Shown piece by piece: positions 1 through 6,765 of a stretch of DNA of 8,778 bases. The DNA is taken from contig JAILDR010000110.1 of NCBI GenBank assembly GCA_024689285.1, positions 1 to 8,778 of the forward strand, in the 5' to 3' direction. The stretch comes from Bacteroidales bacterium. GTDB taxonomy: Bacteria > Bacteroidota > Bacteroidia > Bacteroidales > F082. The position numbers and the translations under genes were made by a program. Positions within the stretch are counted from its first letter, which is position 1. Each line of letters begins with the position of its first letter. The notes under the pieces were generated by a model that did not search any database, was not told the origin of the DNA, and was given only the letters and a program-made list of their open reading frames with translations.

Positions 1-142
1 AAAAAAACAACTGTCAAGAGCGCAAGGAAGCGTCCAAAGCCGATGTCCCTACTTTTTTGGAATGTCCTTATTGGTTTTTATTGACAATCAGCGAAGTAAT
101 GATATGTATAAAATGGGCTTGTCCTTACTTTTTTATGGTGAT
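1..142. repeat. 142-bp dispersed direct repeat, copy A
   Basis: This segment is repeated in the same orientation at 5310-5451. I see two substitutions over 142 positions (34 c versus t at 5343; 70 a versus t at 5379) and no indels; the match stops after ggtgat. The left end is cut by the window edge, so the repeat may be longer. It contains no ORF. It carries three direct copies of a TGTCCYTA core followed by T-rich sequence (44-51, 63-70, 120-127). The repeat ends 43 bases before the first + strand gene. It could be an insertion-sequence remnant, a MITE-like element or a duplicated regulatory region; I do not recognise the family. Confidence 0.9.
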
Positions 143-169
143 AAAGAGGGATGATTTCAAGTTTTTGTG

Positions 170-178
170 TAATTTTGC
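170..178 (+). promoter_or_regulatory. Bacteroidetes-type -7 element (taattttgc)
   Basis: The nonamer fits the Bacteroidetes -7 consensus TAnnTTTGY exactly. A TTTG-like -33 box is not evident at the usual 19-21 base spacing. With normal geometry, transcription would start around 181-184, immediately before the ATG at 185, so the message would have almost no leader. The element lies outside the 142-bp repeat. Confidence 0.55.
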
Positions 179-184
179 AGCATC

Positions 185-535
185 ATGAACAAACAGTGTG
201 GTAATATTGAGCGAAGTGAGGACAAAAAGCGCGTCCTATGGCAGCAGTTGGAACAATCAGGCTGCCTGTGGTCGTATGCCAAGAACCCGAATAGCATAGA
301 TGACAGCCTGCTTATCGAGAAAGCCCTGCTTTATTTGGAGTTTGAAGACTTACATAAACTGAGTGAACTATATCCCTTGAAGCAAATACAGCGTGTGTGG
401 CGCGAGCGTTTGGTCTCGCAAGGCGATTATTACGGCATCATCAATTGGTTGCTTGCTGTCATGTTCTTTGATATCAAGAAACCCGACCAATACTTGAAAC
501 GATATGGAAAACCAAGACTGGAAATTAGGGCTTAG
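185..535 (+). CDS. small protein upstream of AbiEii-type nucleotidyltransferase, possible antitoxin
   Basis: A 116-residue cytoplasmic protein with no signal peptide, membrane segment or obvious cofactor motif. It is charged and helix-rich, with a conserved-looking core: LWSY (about 28-31), a segment rich in leucine and glutamate (LLIEKALLYLEFEDL, about 42-56), then a basic stretch with VWRERL around 79-84 and the hydrophobic INWLLAVMFF (86-95). This resembles small Bacteroidetes proteins (DUF6922-like, from memory) that sit directly before AbiEii/AbiGii nucleotidyltransferases. The next gene starts inside it with a 32-base overlap in another frame, so the two are almost certainly co-transcribed and translationally coupled. 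By position it is the candidate antitoxin or regulator; it does not look like the winged-helix AbiEi. There is no Shine-Dalgarno sequence. The start is the first ATG of the frame and sits right behind the -7 element. Function is inferred from context only. Confidence 0.75.
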   Translation: MNKQCGNIERSEDKKRVLWQQLEQSGCLWSYAKNPNSIDDSLLIEKALLYLEFEDLHKLSELYPLKQIQRVWRERLVSQGDYYGIINWLLAVMFFDIKKPDQYLKRYGKPRLEIRA

Positions 536-1184
536 GCAGGAAACGATACCCGTTTTCGAGGCTGTTTCGCAAATGGAAGTTGTCAAAGGCCTCTATCTGT
601 GTGGAGGAACGGCTCAATCCCTGCAAATGAAGCACAGGAAGAGCGAAGACCTTGACTTCGAACTGCTGGGGTTGAAGAAAGAACGTCCGATGCTCGACTT
701 TTCAGCCATCTCTACCGAAGTGACCAATATCTTCCCCGATTGCAGGAAAGAGTTTCTTGGCAAAAACCAGATGCAAATTTTTGTGAATGGAAATGTAAAG
801 CTATCGTTCTTCCGCCCAGAAAACGCTGTTCCGGAATTGGGGAAAGGTTTCGTTTACAACAACATCGTCACCCCCTCTTTGCAAGAATTGTTGGGGATGA
901 AACTGTTCACCATTGCCGTTCGCAGTGCTTTTCGGGATTATTACGACATCTATGCTTTGTTGAGGGAAGGTTACGATTTGGCTAAAGGTGTTGAATATGC
1001 CGGCAAGTTTTCACGTCATACGATACACTCTAAATTCATATACAGTATTCTGCTGAACGAGAACTATTTCAGCAAACCTGAAGGTTTTTCCTTGCTTGAA
1101 CCGAAATACGATGTTTCCACTCAAGACATCGCGAATTTCATTAGGCAATATATTGAGGATCGGAAAATTAAGATAAAGAAATAA
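504..1184 (+). CDS. AbiEii/AbiGii-type nucleotidyltransferase (putative type IV toxin)
   Basis: A 226-residue protein of the AbiEii/AbiGii nucleotidyltransferase family. The signature motifs are in order: CGGTA (33-37), HRKSEDLDFEL (44-54) carrying the two metal-binding aspartates D49 and D51, and LLGMKLFTIAVRSAFRDYYDIYALL with K133 and RDYYD at 144-148. These match the GG(T/S), DxD and K...R-D-x-x-D elements of this fold, so the active site looks intact. Family members transfer a nucleotide to RNA or protein targets and act as toxins in type IV toxin-antitoxin or abortive-infection systems. Here the activity is inferred from motifs. The C-terminus is lysine-rich. The ATG at 504 overlaps the upstream gene by 32 bases; the next in-frame ATG (573) would remove most of the helix before the GGTA loop, so 504 is preferred. 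A hairpin follows four bases after the stop. Confidence 0.88.
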   Translation: MENQDWKLGLRQETIPVFEAVSQMEVVKGLYLCGGTAQSLQMKHRKSEDLDFELLGLKKERPMLDFSAISTEVTNIFPDCRKEFLGKNQMQIFVNGNVKLSFFRPENAVPELGKGFVYNNIVTPSLQELLGMKLFTIAVRSAFRDYYDIYALLREGYDLAKGVEYAGKFSRHTIHSKFIYSILLNENYFSKPEGFSLLEPKYDVSTQDIANFIRQYIEDRKIKIKK

Positions 1185-1187
1185 AAA

Positions 1188-1221
1188 CAAGCAGCCCGGG
1201 AAGCGATTCTCGGGCTGCTTG
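1188..1221. terminator. 15-bp palindromic hairpin between convergent genes
   Basis: The arms 1188-1202 and 1207-1221 are complementary over 15 bp with one G.T wobble as read on the + strand, where the loop is gcga (a GNRA tetraloop). Read on the minus strand, the wobble becomes an A.C mismatch and the loop is TCGC, but the hairpin is followed there by TTTTTAT, so it looks like the rho-independent terminator of the 660-residue protein gene. On the + side it starts four bases after the nucleotidyltransferase stop and has no T-tract. A near-identical hairpin lies at 6797-6822. Confidence 0.8.
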
Positions 1222-1234
1222 CATGATATAATGC

Positions 1235-3217
1235 TTACTCCTTTATCCATTTCCCACTTTCCGCATCTAAGCCATTGGCAACCACCTTCCAAACATAAGC
1301 CCCCGAAGGCCACCCTTCAGCATTTATAGAAGTGATATTATCTGTAATCTTCTGATTGTAAACTAACCTTCCTGTCAAATCATAAATTTCCACGCAAGCG
1401 TTTTGCAAAGCAGTGTGGATGTTGAGGACGTTGCGGCCTGGGTTGGGATAGGCTATTGTCAAAGGAACGGATGAGGCCTCACCGACAACATCATAAGTTC
1501 CAAACAAGGGAAAACCGCCATTCACCATGTCAAAATCCTCGTGCCAACGGCTTACCTCGCCTAAATTGGGGAATTCGATTTCTTCTGCTCCAAGGTTCAA
1601 GGCGGTGAGCAGGTCGTCTGTATTGTGCATCGGGGCTTCAAGTTGCCAGACACTGGGCGAAGCCGTTGGCAGGAACGCACTCGAGTTTTCGAGATTCGGA
1701 CCTTGGCCGTTGCTTCCGTATTCGTCAGAGGCTAACCAATAGCAACTGCTGAACTGGTCGGTTGTGGAAGAATATCCGACAATGGTTCCTCTCGGACAGA
1801 CAAAATTGTCAATCTCATGGATAAGTTCGCCCGTATTGTACGCATTGATGACCCTATCTTGCGAAAGCGACAATTCGCCCACAATGCCGCCGACACCAAT
1901 GCGTGCCCCTACGGTTGCTGTGTTGTACACGTTCAGTATCCTCATCACATATCCATTGCTAACGCCTATAATGCCACCTGCGAGATAAGCATTTTCGACG
2001 ACCATACCGCTATTGCTGCAATCCACAATGAACAATTTCTCAATGCCGCTACCCTCTGCAAATCCTATGATACCTCCAGCCTCATCGCTGGAACCTGTAA
2101 TGTCTCCGTAGTTATGGCAATTGCGAATAAAGTTTTCGCAAGGCGATCCTCCAAGAAGCGGGTCGGGCTCGTATCTTCCGACCATGCCCCCGATTTTAGA
2201 GATGCCGCCTGCTCCACCTCCATAAATCCAGCCGTAATTCTCGCAATTGGTGATATTTCCTCCATACAACTTGCCGACCATTCCGCCACTTTGATAATTG
2301 CCGGTTACATTGACACCATTCTGGCAGTCATCGAAGTTGACGTTGATTCCCAGGCCTATCATGCCCCCGGCATATTGGGGGCTATTCACTTCGTTCCAGC
2401 AACGGCATGACTCCATCTTGCCGTTACGCATAAAACCGACGAGACCGCCAACGCACTCCGTACCCATCATGAGCGCATTGCCTGTGCAATTCGACACGGC
2501 TACAGGCACCGAAGGTCCCCAAAGAAGGTATTCGGAGACTTCACCTACCAGTCCGCCAGAAAGTTTTCCATACACGGTTACATCTTGCCCTACATGACAA
2601 TCAACAATGTGGCAGGTGTCGTTGGAGTTTTGGCTCACGCCGTAAGGCAAGCCAAGGAAGCCCACCAGGCCGCCCGCCGACCTTACCTCGCAAGTGACTG
2701 AAGCATTGTCAATATAACAGCCCGAAATGTCAGTCAATCCTGCATATCCCACCAATGCACCCGTATACTGCGTTCCATTCAGTCTGCAATTTTGAAGTGT
2801 GACATTTTGGATTACGGCACCGTTGGTACAGCCAAACAAGCCAGCGATGCCACTTGTCTCGCAAACCAAGCCCGAAATGCTCATTTTGTTGCCGTCGAAA
2901 TAACCCGTGAAATAGGGAGGCTCATCCCCGGCAACGTGCCCGATGGGAGTCCAAAGCACGGGGTTGACATCTGGATTCTCATTCAGGCAGATGTCGTGCG
3001 TAAGGACATAGCAGGCATAGCCACCAGTCCCGTTGTTGGTTTGTTGCGCGAGCAGGGCAAGCTGTTCGGCCGTGGCAATCTGGTAAGGGTTTTCAGGAGT
3101 GCCGTCGCCGCCAGCATAGGCTTCGGCAACAGTGCCGTCCCAACAAGTGTTTTGCGCCATCACCCCTCCCGCCATCAGCAGGAGCGCAAGTAGGGTGTAA
3201 ATTTTTGTTGCTTTCAT
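1235..3217 (-). CDS. secreted GLUG-repeat protein with T9SS type A sorting domain
   Basis: A 660-residue exported protein. Residues 1-22 are a signal peptide (KIYTLLALLLMAGG core, cleavage near MAQ). A short lead-in, GDGTPENPYQI followed by ATAEQLALLA (about 38-56), is typical of GLUG-repeat proteins. It is followed by about 11 GLUG-like repeats with the core (A/G)G(L/M/I)(V/I)G, visible near 124, 151, 180, 219, 255, 282, 309, 341, 379, 412 and 441, with further decayed units to about 480. Such repeats are predicted to stack as a beta-solenoid, often in adhesins or surface proteins. Many units carry NC or DC, so disulfides are possible. Residues about 585-660 form the T9SS sorting domain (YPNP at 590-593, VEIYDLTGRL, GWPSGAYVWKV, final GKWIKE), which directs export through the outer membrane. 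The ATG is four bases after the stop of the preceding gene, so the two are in one operon. Ligand or substrate unknown. Confidence 0.92.
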   Translation of the reverse strand: MKATKIYTLLALLLMAGGVMAQNTCWDGTVAEAYAGGDGTPENPYQIATAEQLALLAQQTNNGTGGYACYVLTHDICLNENPDVNPVLWTPIGHVAGDEPPYFTGYFDGNKMSISGLVCETSGIAGLFGCTNGAVIQNVTLQNCRLNGTQYTGALVGYAGLTDISGCYIDNASVTCEVRSAGGLVGFLGLPYGVSQNSNDTCHIVDCHVGQDVTVYGKLSGGLVGEVSEYLLWGPSVPVAVSNCTGNALMMGTECVGGLVGFMRNGKMESCRCWNEVNSPQYAGGMIGLGINVNFDDCQNGVNVTGNYQSGGMVGKLYGGNITNCENYGWIYGGGAGGISKIGGMVGRYEPDPLLGGSPCENFIRNCHNYGDITGSSDEAGGIIGFAEGSGIEKLFIVDCSNSGMVVENAYLAGGIIGVSNGYVMRILNVYNTATVGARIGVGGIVGELSLSQDRVINAYNTGELIHEIDNFVCPRGTIVGYSSTTDQFSSCYWLASDEYGSNGQGPNLENSSAFLPTASPSVWQLEAPMHNTDDLLTALNLGAEEIEFPNLGEVSRWHEDFDMVNGGFPLFGTYDVVGEASSVPLTIAYPNPGRNVLNIHTALQNACVEIYDLTGRLVYNQKITDNITSINAEGWPSGAYVWKVVANGLDAESGKWIKE

Positions 3218-3221
3218 AGTA

Positions 3222-4757
3222 TCATTGTTTTATCCATTTTCCACTTTCCGCTTCTTTGTCATTAGCAACCACCTTCCAAACATAATTCCCCGAAGGCCAG
3301 CTTTCGGCATCTATCGCAGTGACATTCTCCGTAATCTCTTGTTCGCATATCAGTCTTCCGGTCAAGTCATAGATTTCGACATGGGCTTCTGGCAGGGTCG
3401 TACGGATGTTGAGGACATCCTTTCCAGGATTGGGATAAGCCGTGACAAACGAAAAACCGTGCGCATGGGCCTCCTCAATGTTCACAAAATCCTCAGGCGT
3501 GATTTTGTAGATGCAGTGGTCTTTGTATCCAGTGGTTGTATTGATGCGGGTCGCGTAAACGATGCAACCTCCGTTGGGACAAGCATCAATATCATAAGGA
3601 ATCACATGACAGCTTGAAGTCTTGAAATAGATTTCATGTTGTTTGTTGAGGAGCGCATCCGTTTGGGCCACATACAAATTGTCATTATAATTGCTGCCCG
3701 CAATGCTGATGTCCATCCAACCCATCATATACACGGTTCCATCGGGACTAAAAGCCATACCGTAACCCTCATCGTTCTTTGTGGGATTCACGATACCCCA
3801 ATCCCAATTCAGGACTTCAAAGTTCTCGTCGAAAACCCTCATGAACACATCCAAATCACTCCTTGGTATTTCATCCCTTGCGCCATCCTTGCTCAACGGG
3901 CCTTCACAACCTATCGAATAGGTCATTCCGTTGTAGGGATTAAGCCGCACAAAGTGAGGCATTTCAAAATTGCCTATCCACCCGCTGATATTGGGAGCTG
4001 AAGTGAAGACCATCCCGGCATCCTCCTTAACGGAAACGGTGTTGAACTCTTCGTCAAGGGTGTAACAATCAAATCCATATTGCACAGGTCTCCTCAAAAT
4101 CAAACGGCATCCCAGCGAATCGGTGCCCGAAAAGAACTGGTTTGACAAACTATAGGGAACGGAATCGAAGATTCTCTCTTTCACCATATTGCCTCGATTG
4201 TCGAATTTGAGCAAATGTATCGCCTCCCTGTCATTGAGAAACCAGACACTGTCAACTGGATACGACACCAACAGGCTGCCGTCCTTTGAAAACACGGTGT
4301 GAACCATGGAACTGTACATAAAAGAATTGTCAGGATGGTTGAAGTCGAAACCTTCCCAATGGCAGCCATAATAGGTCCACGACAGGTCAACGGGATCTAC
4401 CTCAACCACGCAAAGCATGGGCAGTGTGTCGTTATCATCCAACCGGAACGAGGCATAGCGGAACTTGCCCTCATAAAAACCGCCGTGTGCCCATTGGCTC
4501 ATCCTATAACTCGGAATTGATGCGGAGGCAATAACCGCTCCATCGTAGGTGATTTTCAAAACCTTGCATTTTTCCTCCTCATTCCCTCCAAAAGCCAAAA
4601 AGGTTTTATCGTCATAGTTTCTGATGGCATTGAACCACACGGAATCCGATTCAAAAATCGTCGTCAGGTCCGAAGGATACTCCTGCGCTTGCATCGTTGC
4701 TCCTCCTGCCATCAACAGGAGCGCAAGCAGGGTGTAGATTTTGTGTGTGTTTTTCAT
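3222..4757 (-). CDS. secreted T9SS cargo protein, probable beta-propeller
   Basis: A 511-residue exported protein. Residues 1-25 are a signal peptide (IYTLLALLLMAGG core, then MQAQ). The middle (about 26-435) has no catalytic motif I recognise. It shows recurring beta-rich units such as FSKDGSLLVSY (156-166), HLLKFDNRGNMV (181-192), AFSPDGTVYMMGW (335-347) and CIVYATRIN (398-406), which suggests a beta-propeller or WD40/SBBP-like fold reporting repeated DG turns. Residues about 440-511 are a T9SS type A sorting domain (YPNP at 441-444, EIYDLTGRL, SWPSGNYVWKV, GKWIKQ). The start at 4757 is chosen because it begins the signal peptide. The frame is open further upstream, but that part is arginine-rich read-through antisense to nothing useful and lies within the preceding gene. 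Its ATG overlaps that gene's TGA as ATGA, which predicts translational coupling. By eye, about 50 of 71 tail residues are identical to those of the 660-residue protein. Confidence 0.9.
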   Translation of the reverse strand: MKNTHKIYTLLALLLMAGGATMQAQEYPSDLTTIFESDSVWFNAIRNYDDKTFLAFGGNEEEKCKVLKITYDGAVIASASIPSYRMSQWAHGGFYEGKFRYASFRLDDNDTLPMLCVVEVDPVDLSWTYYGCHWEGFDFNHPDNSFMYSSMVHTVFSKDGSLLVSYPVDSVWFLNDREAIHLLKFDNRGNMVKERIFDSVPYSLSNQFFSGTDSLGCRLILRRPVQYGFDCYTLDEEFNTVSVKEDAGMVFTSAPNISGWIGNFEMPHFVRLNPYNGMTYSIGCEGPLSKDGARDEIPRSDLDVFMRVFDENFEVLNWDWGIVNPTKNDEGYGMAFSPDGTVYMMGWMDISIAGSNYNDNLYVAQTDALLNKQHEIYFKTSSCHVIPYDIDACPNGGCIVYATRINTTTGYKDHCIYKITPEDFVNIEEAHAHGFSFVTAYPNPGKDVLNIRTTLPEAHVEIYDLTGRLICEQEITENVTAIDAESWPSGNYVWKVVANDKEAESGKWIKQ

Positions 4758-5275
4758 GGTTTTATTGCGTTTGGTTTTATTCGGCTCATCAAGGCCAAAA
4801 TCGGGTCGAAGCCGACCTTTTTCTTGATATTGGAACGGTATTTCATCACTGTGTTTTCGCTTAAATGCAGCAGAACCGCCTCCTCCTTGATACGGAAGCC
4901 CAGGAAGGAAAGCAGAGCCACGTTGCGCTCGCCTTCGGTGAGGTCGGGATAGGCATCCCAGTCGTAGGCCTCGCGGTCGGTGCCGTCCCACATGGCGTAG
5001 TGCTCCAGCATGGAAGGCGGAGTGAGCAGATTGGGATGATAGCCCTTGGCCAGAAGCTGTCGGTATTGCTCCTCATTGGCGTAGCAAATCAGATGGTTGC
5101 CTTCCATCTTATCGATAGAGCAAAGACGGGTGAGCTGAGCGGTCTCCTCACGATGTTGGACAGGCAGGGAAAAATAGTACTCGCCACGAGCAGCCATCAG
5201 AGCCTCAAGGTCAGTTTGGGCATAAGAGTCCCCGAAAAGCCAAACAAGAGCCAGCAAGAATAGAATGCGTTTCAT
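4754..5275 (-). CDS. chimeric protein: secreted peptidase-like N-terminus joined to LuxR-type HTH
   Basis: A 173-residue ORF in two unlike parts. Residues 1-19 are a signal peptide (MKRILFLLALVWLFGDSYA). Residues 20-110 (EYYFSLPVQHREE, LTRLCSIDKMEGN, CYANEEQYRQLLAKGY, LLTPPSML, MWDGTDREAYDWDAYP) resemble, from memory, the propeptide of secreted Bacteroidales M14 zinc carboxypeptidases, which continue after WD(A/S)YP into the catalytic domain. Here the sequence switches at P110/D111 (about 4945) to DLTEGERNVALLSFLGF, KEEAVLLHLSENTVMKYRSN and IKKKVGFD (111-157). That is the C-terminal HTH of a LuxR/GerE-type regulator, with the usual LT..E start and SENTV recognition helix. A signal peptide would export the HTH, so it probably cannot bind DNA; the gene may be a recombination relic. 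Its start is set by the signal peptide and the promoter at 5298-5306. It heads the operon; its TGA overlaps the next ATG. Confidence 0.78.
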   Translation of the reverse strand: MKRILFLLALVWLFGDSYAQTDLEALMAARGEYYFSLPVQHREETAQLTRLCSIDKMEGNHLICYANEEQYRQLLAKGYHPNLLTPPSMLEHYAMWDGTDREAYDWDAYPDLTEGERNVALLSFLGFRIKEEAVLLHLSENTVMKYRSNIKKKVGFDPILALMSRIKPNAIKP

Positions 5276-5297
5276 AGTAAGTCTTTTGATATTTGAC

Positions 5298-5306
5298 ACA
5301 AAGATA
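5298..5306 (-). promoter_or_regulatory. Bacteroidetes-type -7 element (TATCTTTGT) of the secretion operon
   Basis: Read on the minus strand, the nonamer fits TAnnTTTGY exactly and lies 22 bases before the ATG at 5275, giving an expected leader of about 20 bases. The best upstream -33 candidate is CTTG at 5327-5324, 17 bases away, which is slightly short. That candidate falls inside repeat copy B, whereas the -7 element is just outside it, so the repeat edge may have supplied part of this promoter. Confidence 0.65.
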
Positions 5307-5309
5307 AGC

Positions 5310-5451
5310 AAAAAAACAACTGTCAAGAGCGCAAGGAAGCGTTCAAAGCCGATGTCCCTACTTTTTTGGAATGTCCTTTTTGGTTTTTATTGACAATCAG
5401 CGAAGTAATGATATGTATAAAATGGGCTTGTCCTTACTTTTTTATGGTGAT
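5310..5451. repeat. 142-bp dispersed direct repeat, copy B
   Basis: Second copy of the 1-142 sequence in the same orientation, with two substitutions. It fills most of the gap between the secretion-operon promoter and the 3' end of the ATPase gene. The three TGTCCYTA cores are at 5353-5360, 5372-5379 and 5429-5436; the middle one is altered here to TGTCCTTT. The sequences beyond both ends differ from copy A where they can be compared (the right flank is ttgagagaag here and aaagagggat in copy A). No ORF is present. Confidence 0.92.
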
Positions 5452-5480
5452 TGAGAGAAGAAATAGTGAATTACAATTCG

Positions 5481-6686
5481 TCATAGCCCTTCCCTAAGGA
5501 ATTTTCTGAGGGAAAGGTGGGTGATTCCGTTTTCGTCTCTTGAGGTCAACAGCGGCGTCGCGCTGATGACGTATTTCGGGTGGTTGTCATGAATCTTTTC
5601 CAATGGGCCGAATTCTCGGTCTCGGGTGGATTGCTCCGAGGTGATGTAGCTCGCCTGGATGTAAATGGTCTTGCCGGGTTTGGTGCAGACAAAGTCTACC
5701 TCACCTGCGTTCAACACACCCACTTTCACTTCGTAACCAAGAAAACGGAGGTGTTTGTAAATGACGTTTTCAATCACTTTCTCGATAAAGGTGTCCATGC
5801 CTCCCTCTGCTTTGAGATTGCGTAAACCCCAATCGTCCCAATAGACTTTTTCATTTGACTCGAAGAGCTTTTTCCCGTGGATGTCGAAGCGGGGCACAAT
5901 GTCGAGCAGGTATGCCTCTGCGAAGAACCCCCTATAGAGCAGGATGAGGTTGGCCGACACGTGTTCTTTTTGCGACTTCATGTATTTTGCGATGCTGTTG
6001 GCAGAAGTGAGTTTGCCCGTAGTGTCAGCATAAAAGGCGATAAGGTTATTCAGGAAGGGGACGTTGCGGATGTCGTGCCGCTCGATGATGTCTTTGAGCA
6101 TAATGGTGTTGAAGACGCTGGTGAGATAAGCCCAAACCTGTTCATCACTGTCGAGCCCCACTTTCCTAAGACCAGGCAGACCGCCGTAAGTCAGATAGGC
6201 CAATAGGCTGTCATCATTGTCAGGAAGATTATGGAACCCAAGGAATTCCGTGTAGGTAAGCGGGTGGATGCGGACTTCCACATGGCGACCGGCAATCAAG
6301 GTAGCCAGTTCTCCTGAGAGCATCTTGGAGTTGCTTCCCGTGATGATGACATCTGTGTTTTCCTCCGAGTACCAGTTGCATACGCTTTTTTCAAAGTGTT
6401 CAACCTCTTGGGCTTCGTCGATGAGGATATAATTGTGCCTGCCCACGATGAAGCGTTCTTCAATCCATGTGTCAAGGTCGTCTTTCGTCTTGATGTCCTT
6501 AAAATCTTTTTTCTCCTTGTCAATATAGATGATGTTGGCATCTTGTTCGTCTTTATGACGCTGGATAAAGTCTTTGAGGACATAGCTCTTACCGACGCGG
6601 CGTGAGCCGACCAAAGCGATGATGTTGCCTTTGCCGATCCAAGAATCAACGATGTCTGCGTAATGCTTTCTTGTCAATACTTCCAT
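5481..6686 (-). CDS. AAA ATPase with DUF4143 C-terminal domain
   Basis: A 401-residue cytoplasmic protein of the AAA_14/DUF4143 family (archaeal SSO1545-like ATPases, common in Bacteroidetes and archaea). Walker A is GSRRVGKS (27-34), Walker B is YILIDEAQ (86-93) and a sensor-1-like IITGSNSKML follows (114-123), then GRHVEVRIHPLTYTEFL (133-149), which is characteristic of the family. The C-terminal DUF4143 part (about 195-401) contains VYWDDWGLRN (281-290) and a nuclease-fold-like segment, ENVIYKHLRFLGYEV...GEVDFV...IYIQASY (306-347), with E329, D331 and Q344 in the place of PD-(D/E)XK residues. Whether it cleaves DNA is unknown. The biological role of this family is unsettled; toxin-antitoxin-like, defence and DNA-transaction roles have all been suggested. 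It stands alone in its own transcription unit, with a good promoter and two palindromes upstream, which suggests repression or autoregulation. The length is normal and all ATPase motifs are intact. Confidence 0.93.
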   Translation of the reverse strand: MEVLTRKHYADIVDSWIGKGNIIALVGSRRVGKSYVLKDFIQRHKDEQDANIIYIDKEKKDFKDIKTKDDLDTWIEERFIVGRHNYILIDEAQEVEHFEKSVCNWYSEENTDVIITGSNSKMLSGELATLIAGRHVEVRIHPLTYTEFLGFHNLPDNDDSLLAYLTYGGLPGLRKVGLDSDEQVWAYLTSVFNTIMLKDIIERHDIRNVPFLNNLIAFYADTTGKLTSANSIAKYMKSQKEHVSANLILLYRGFFAEAYLLDIVPRFDIHGKKLFESNEKVYWDDWGLRNLKAEGGMDTFIEKVIENVIYKHLRFLGYEVKVGVLNAGEVDFVCTKPGKTIYIQASYITSEQSTRDREFGPLEKIHDNHPKYVISATPLLTSRDENGITHLSLRKFLREGL

Positions 6687-6707
6687 TTTCTCAGTTGTTT
6701 ATCGACT

Positions 6708-6741
6708 GCAAAGATAACGGTTTTTGTTGCCTATAGACAAT
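6708..6741 (-). promoter_or_regulatory. promoter of the DUF4143 ATPase gene
   Basis: On the minus strand, TATCTTTGC (6716-6708) matches the Bacteroidetes -7 consensus exactly. ATTG at 6741-6738 serves as the -33 box with a 21-base spacer. The predicted start near 6704 leaves a leader of about 18 bases before the ATG at 6686. The -33 box is the outer edge of palindrome 6726-6741, so a protein bound there would block RNA polymerase. Confidence 0.75.
6726..6741. promoter_or_regulatory. candidate operator palindrome 1
   Basis: The sequence gttgcCTATAGacaat is a 16-bp near-palindrome: the central six bases are perfect and the outer half-sites gttg/caat fit as rTTG...CAAy. It overlaps the -33 box of the ATPase promoter. 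It shares the half-site and overall form with the palindrome at 6766-6781, whose centre is 40 bp away. Confidence 0.5.
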
Positions 6742-6765
6742 AAAATTCAAAATAATCGTATTTTT

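Noticed and set aside
1011..1313. 100-codon minus-strand frame across the convergent gene ends
   Set aside because: It runs through the hairpin and both real gene ends and has no coding features.
1817..2410. 197-codon + strand frame opposite the GLUG gene
   Set aside because: It is a shadow of the repetitive GLUG coding sequence; its product has no family features.
4758..4991. Upstream extension of the 511-residue protein
   Set aside because: The extra 78 residues are arginine-rich read-through of the chimeric gene in another frame; the signal peptide begins at 4757 with an ATGA overlap.
5276..5326. Earlier TTG start for the chimeric gene
   Set aside because: It lies upstream of the predicted transcription start at the 5298-5306 promoter and would place 17 residues before a good signal peptide.
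6296..6649. 117-codon minus-strand frame within the ATPase gene
   Set aside because: It overlaps the Walker motifs of the ATPase in another frame and its serine- and lysine-rich product is typical shadow translation.
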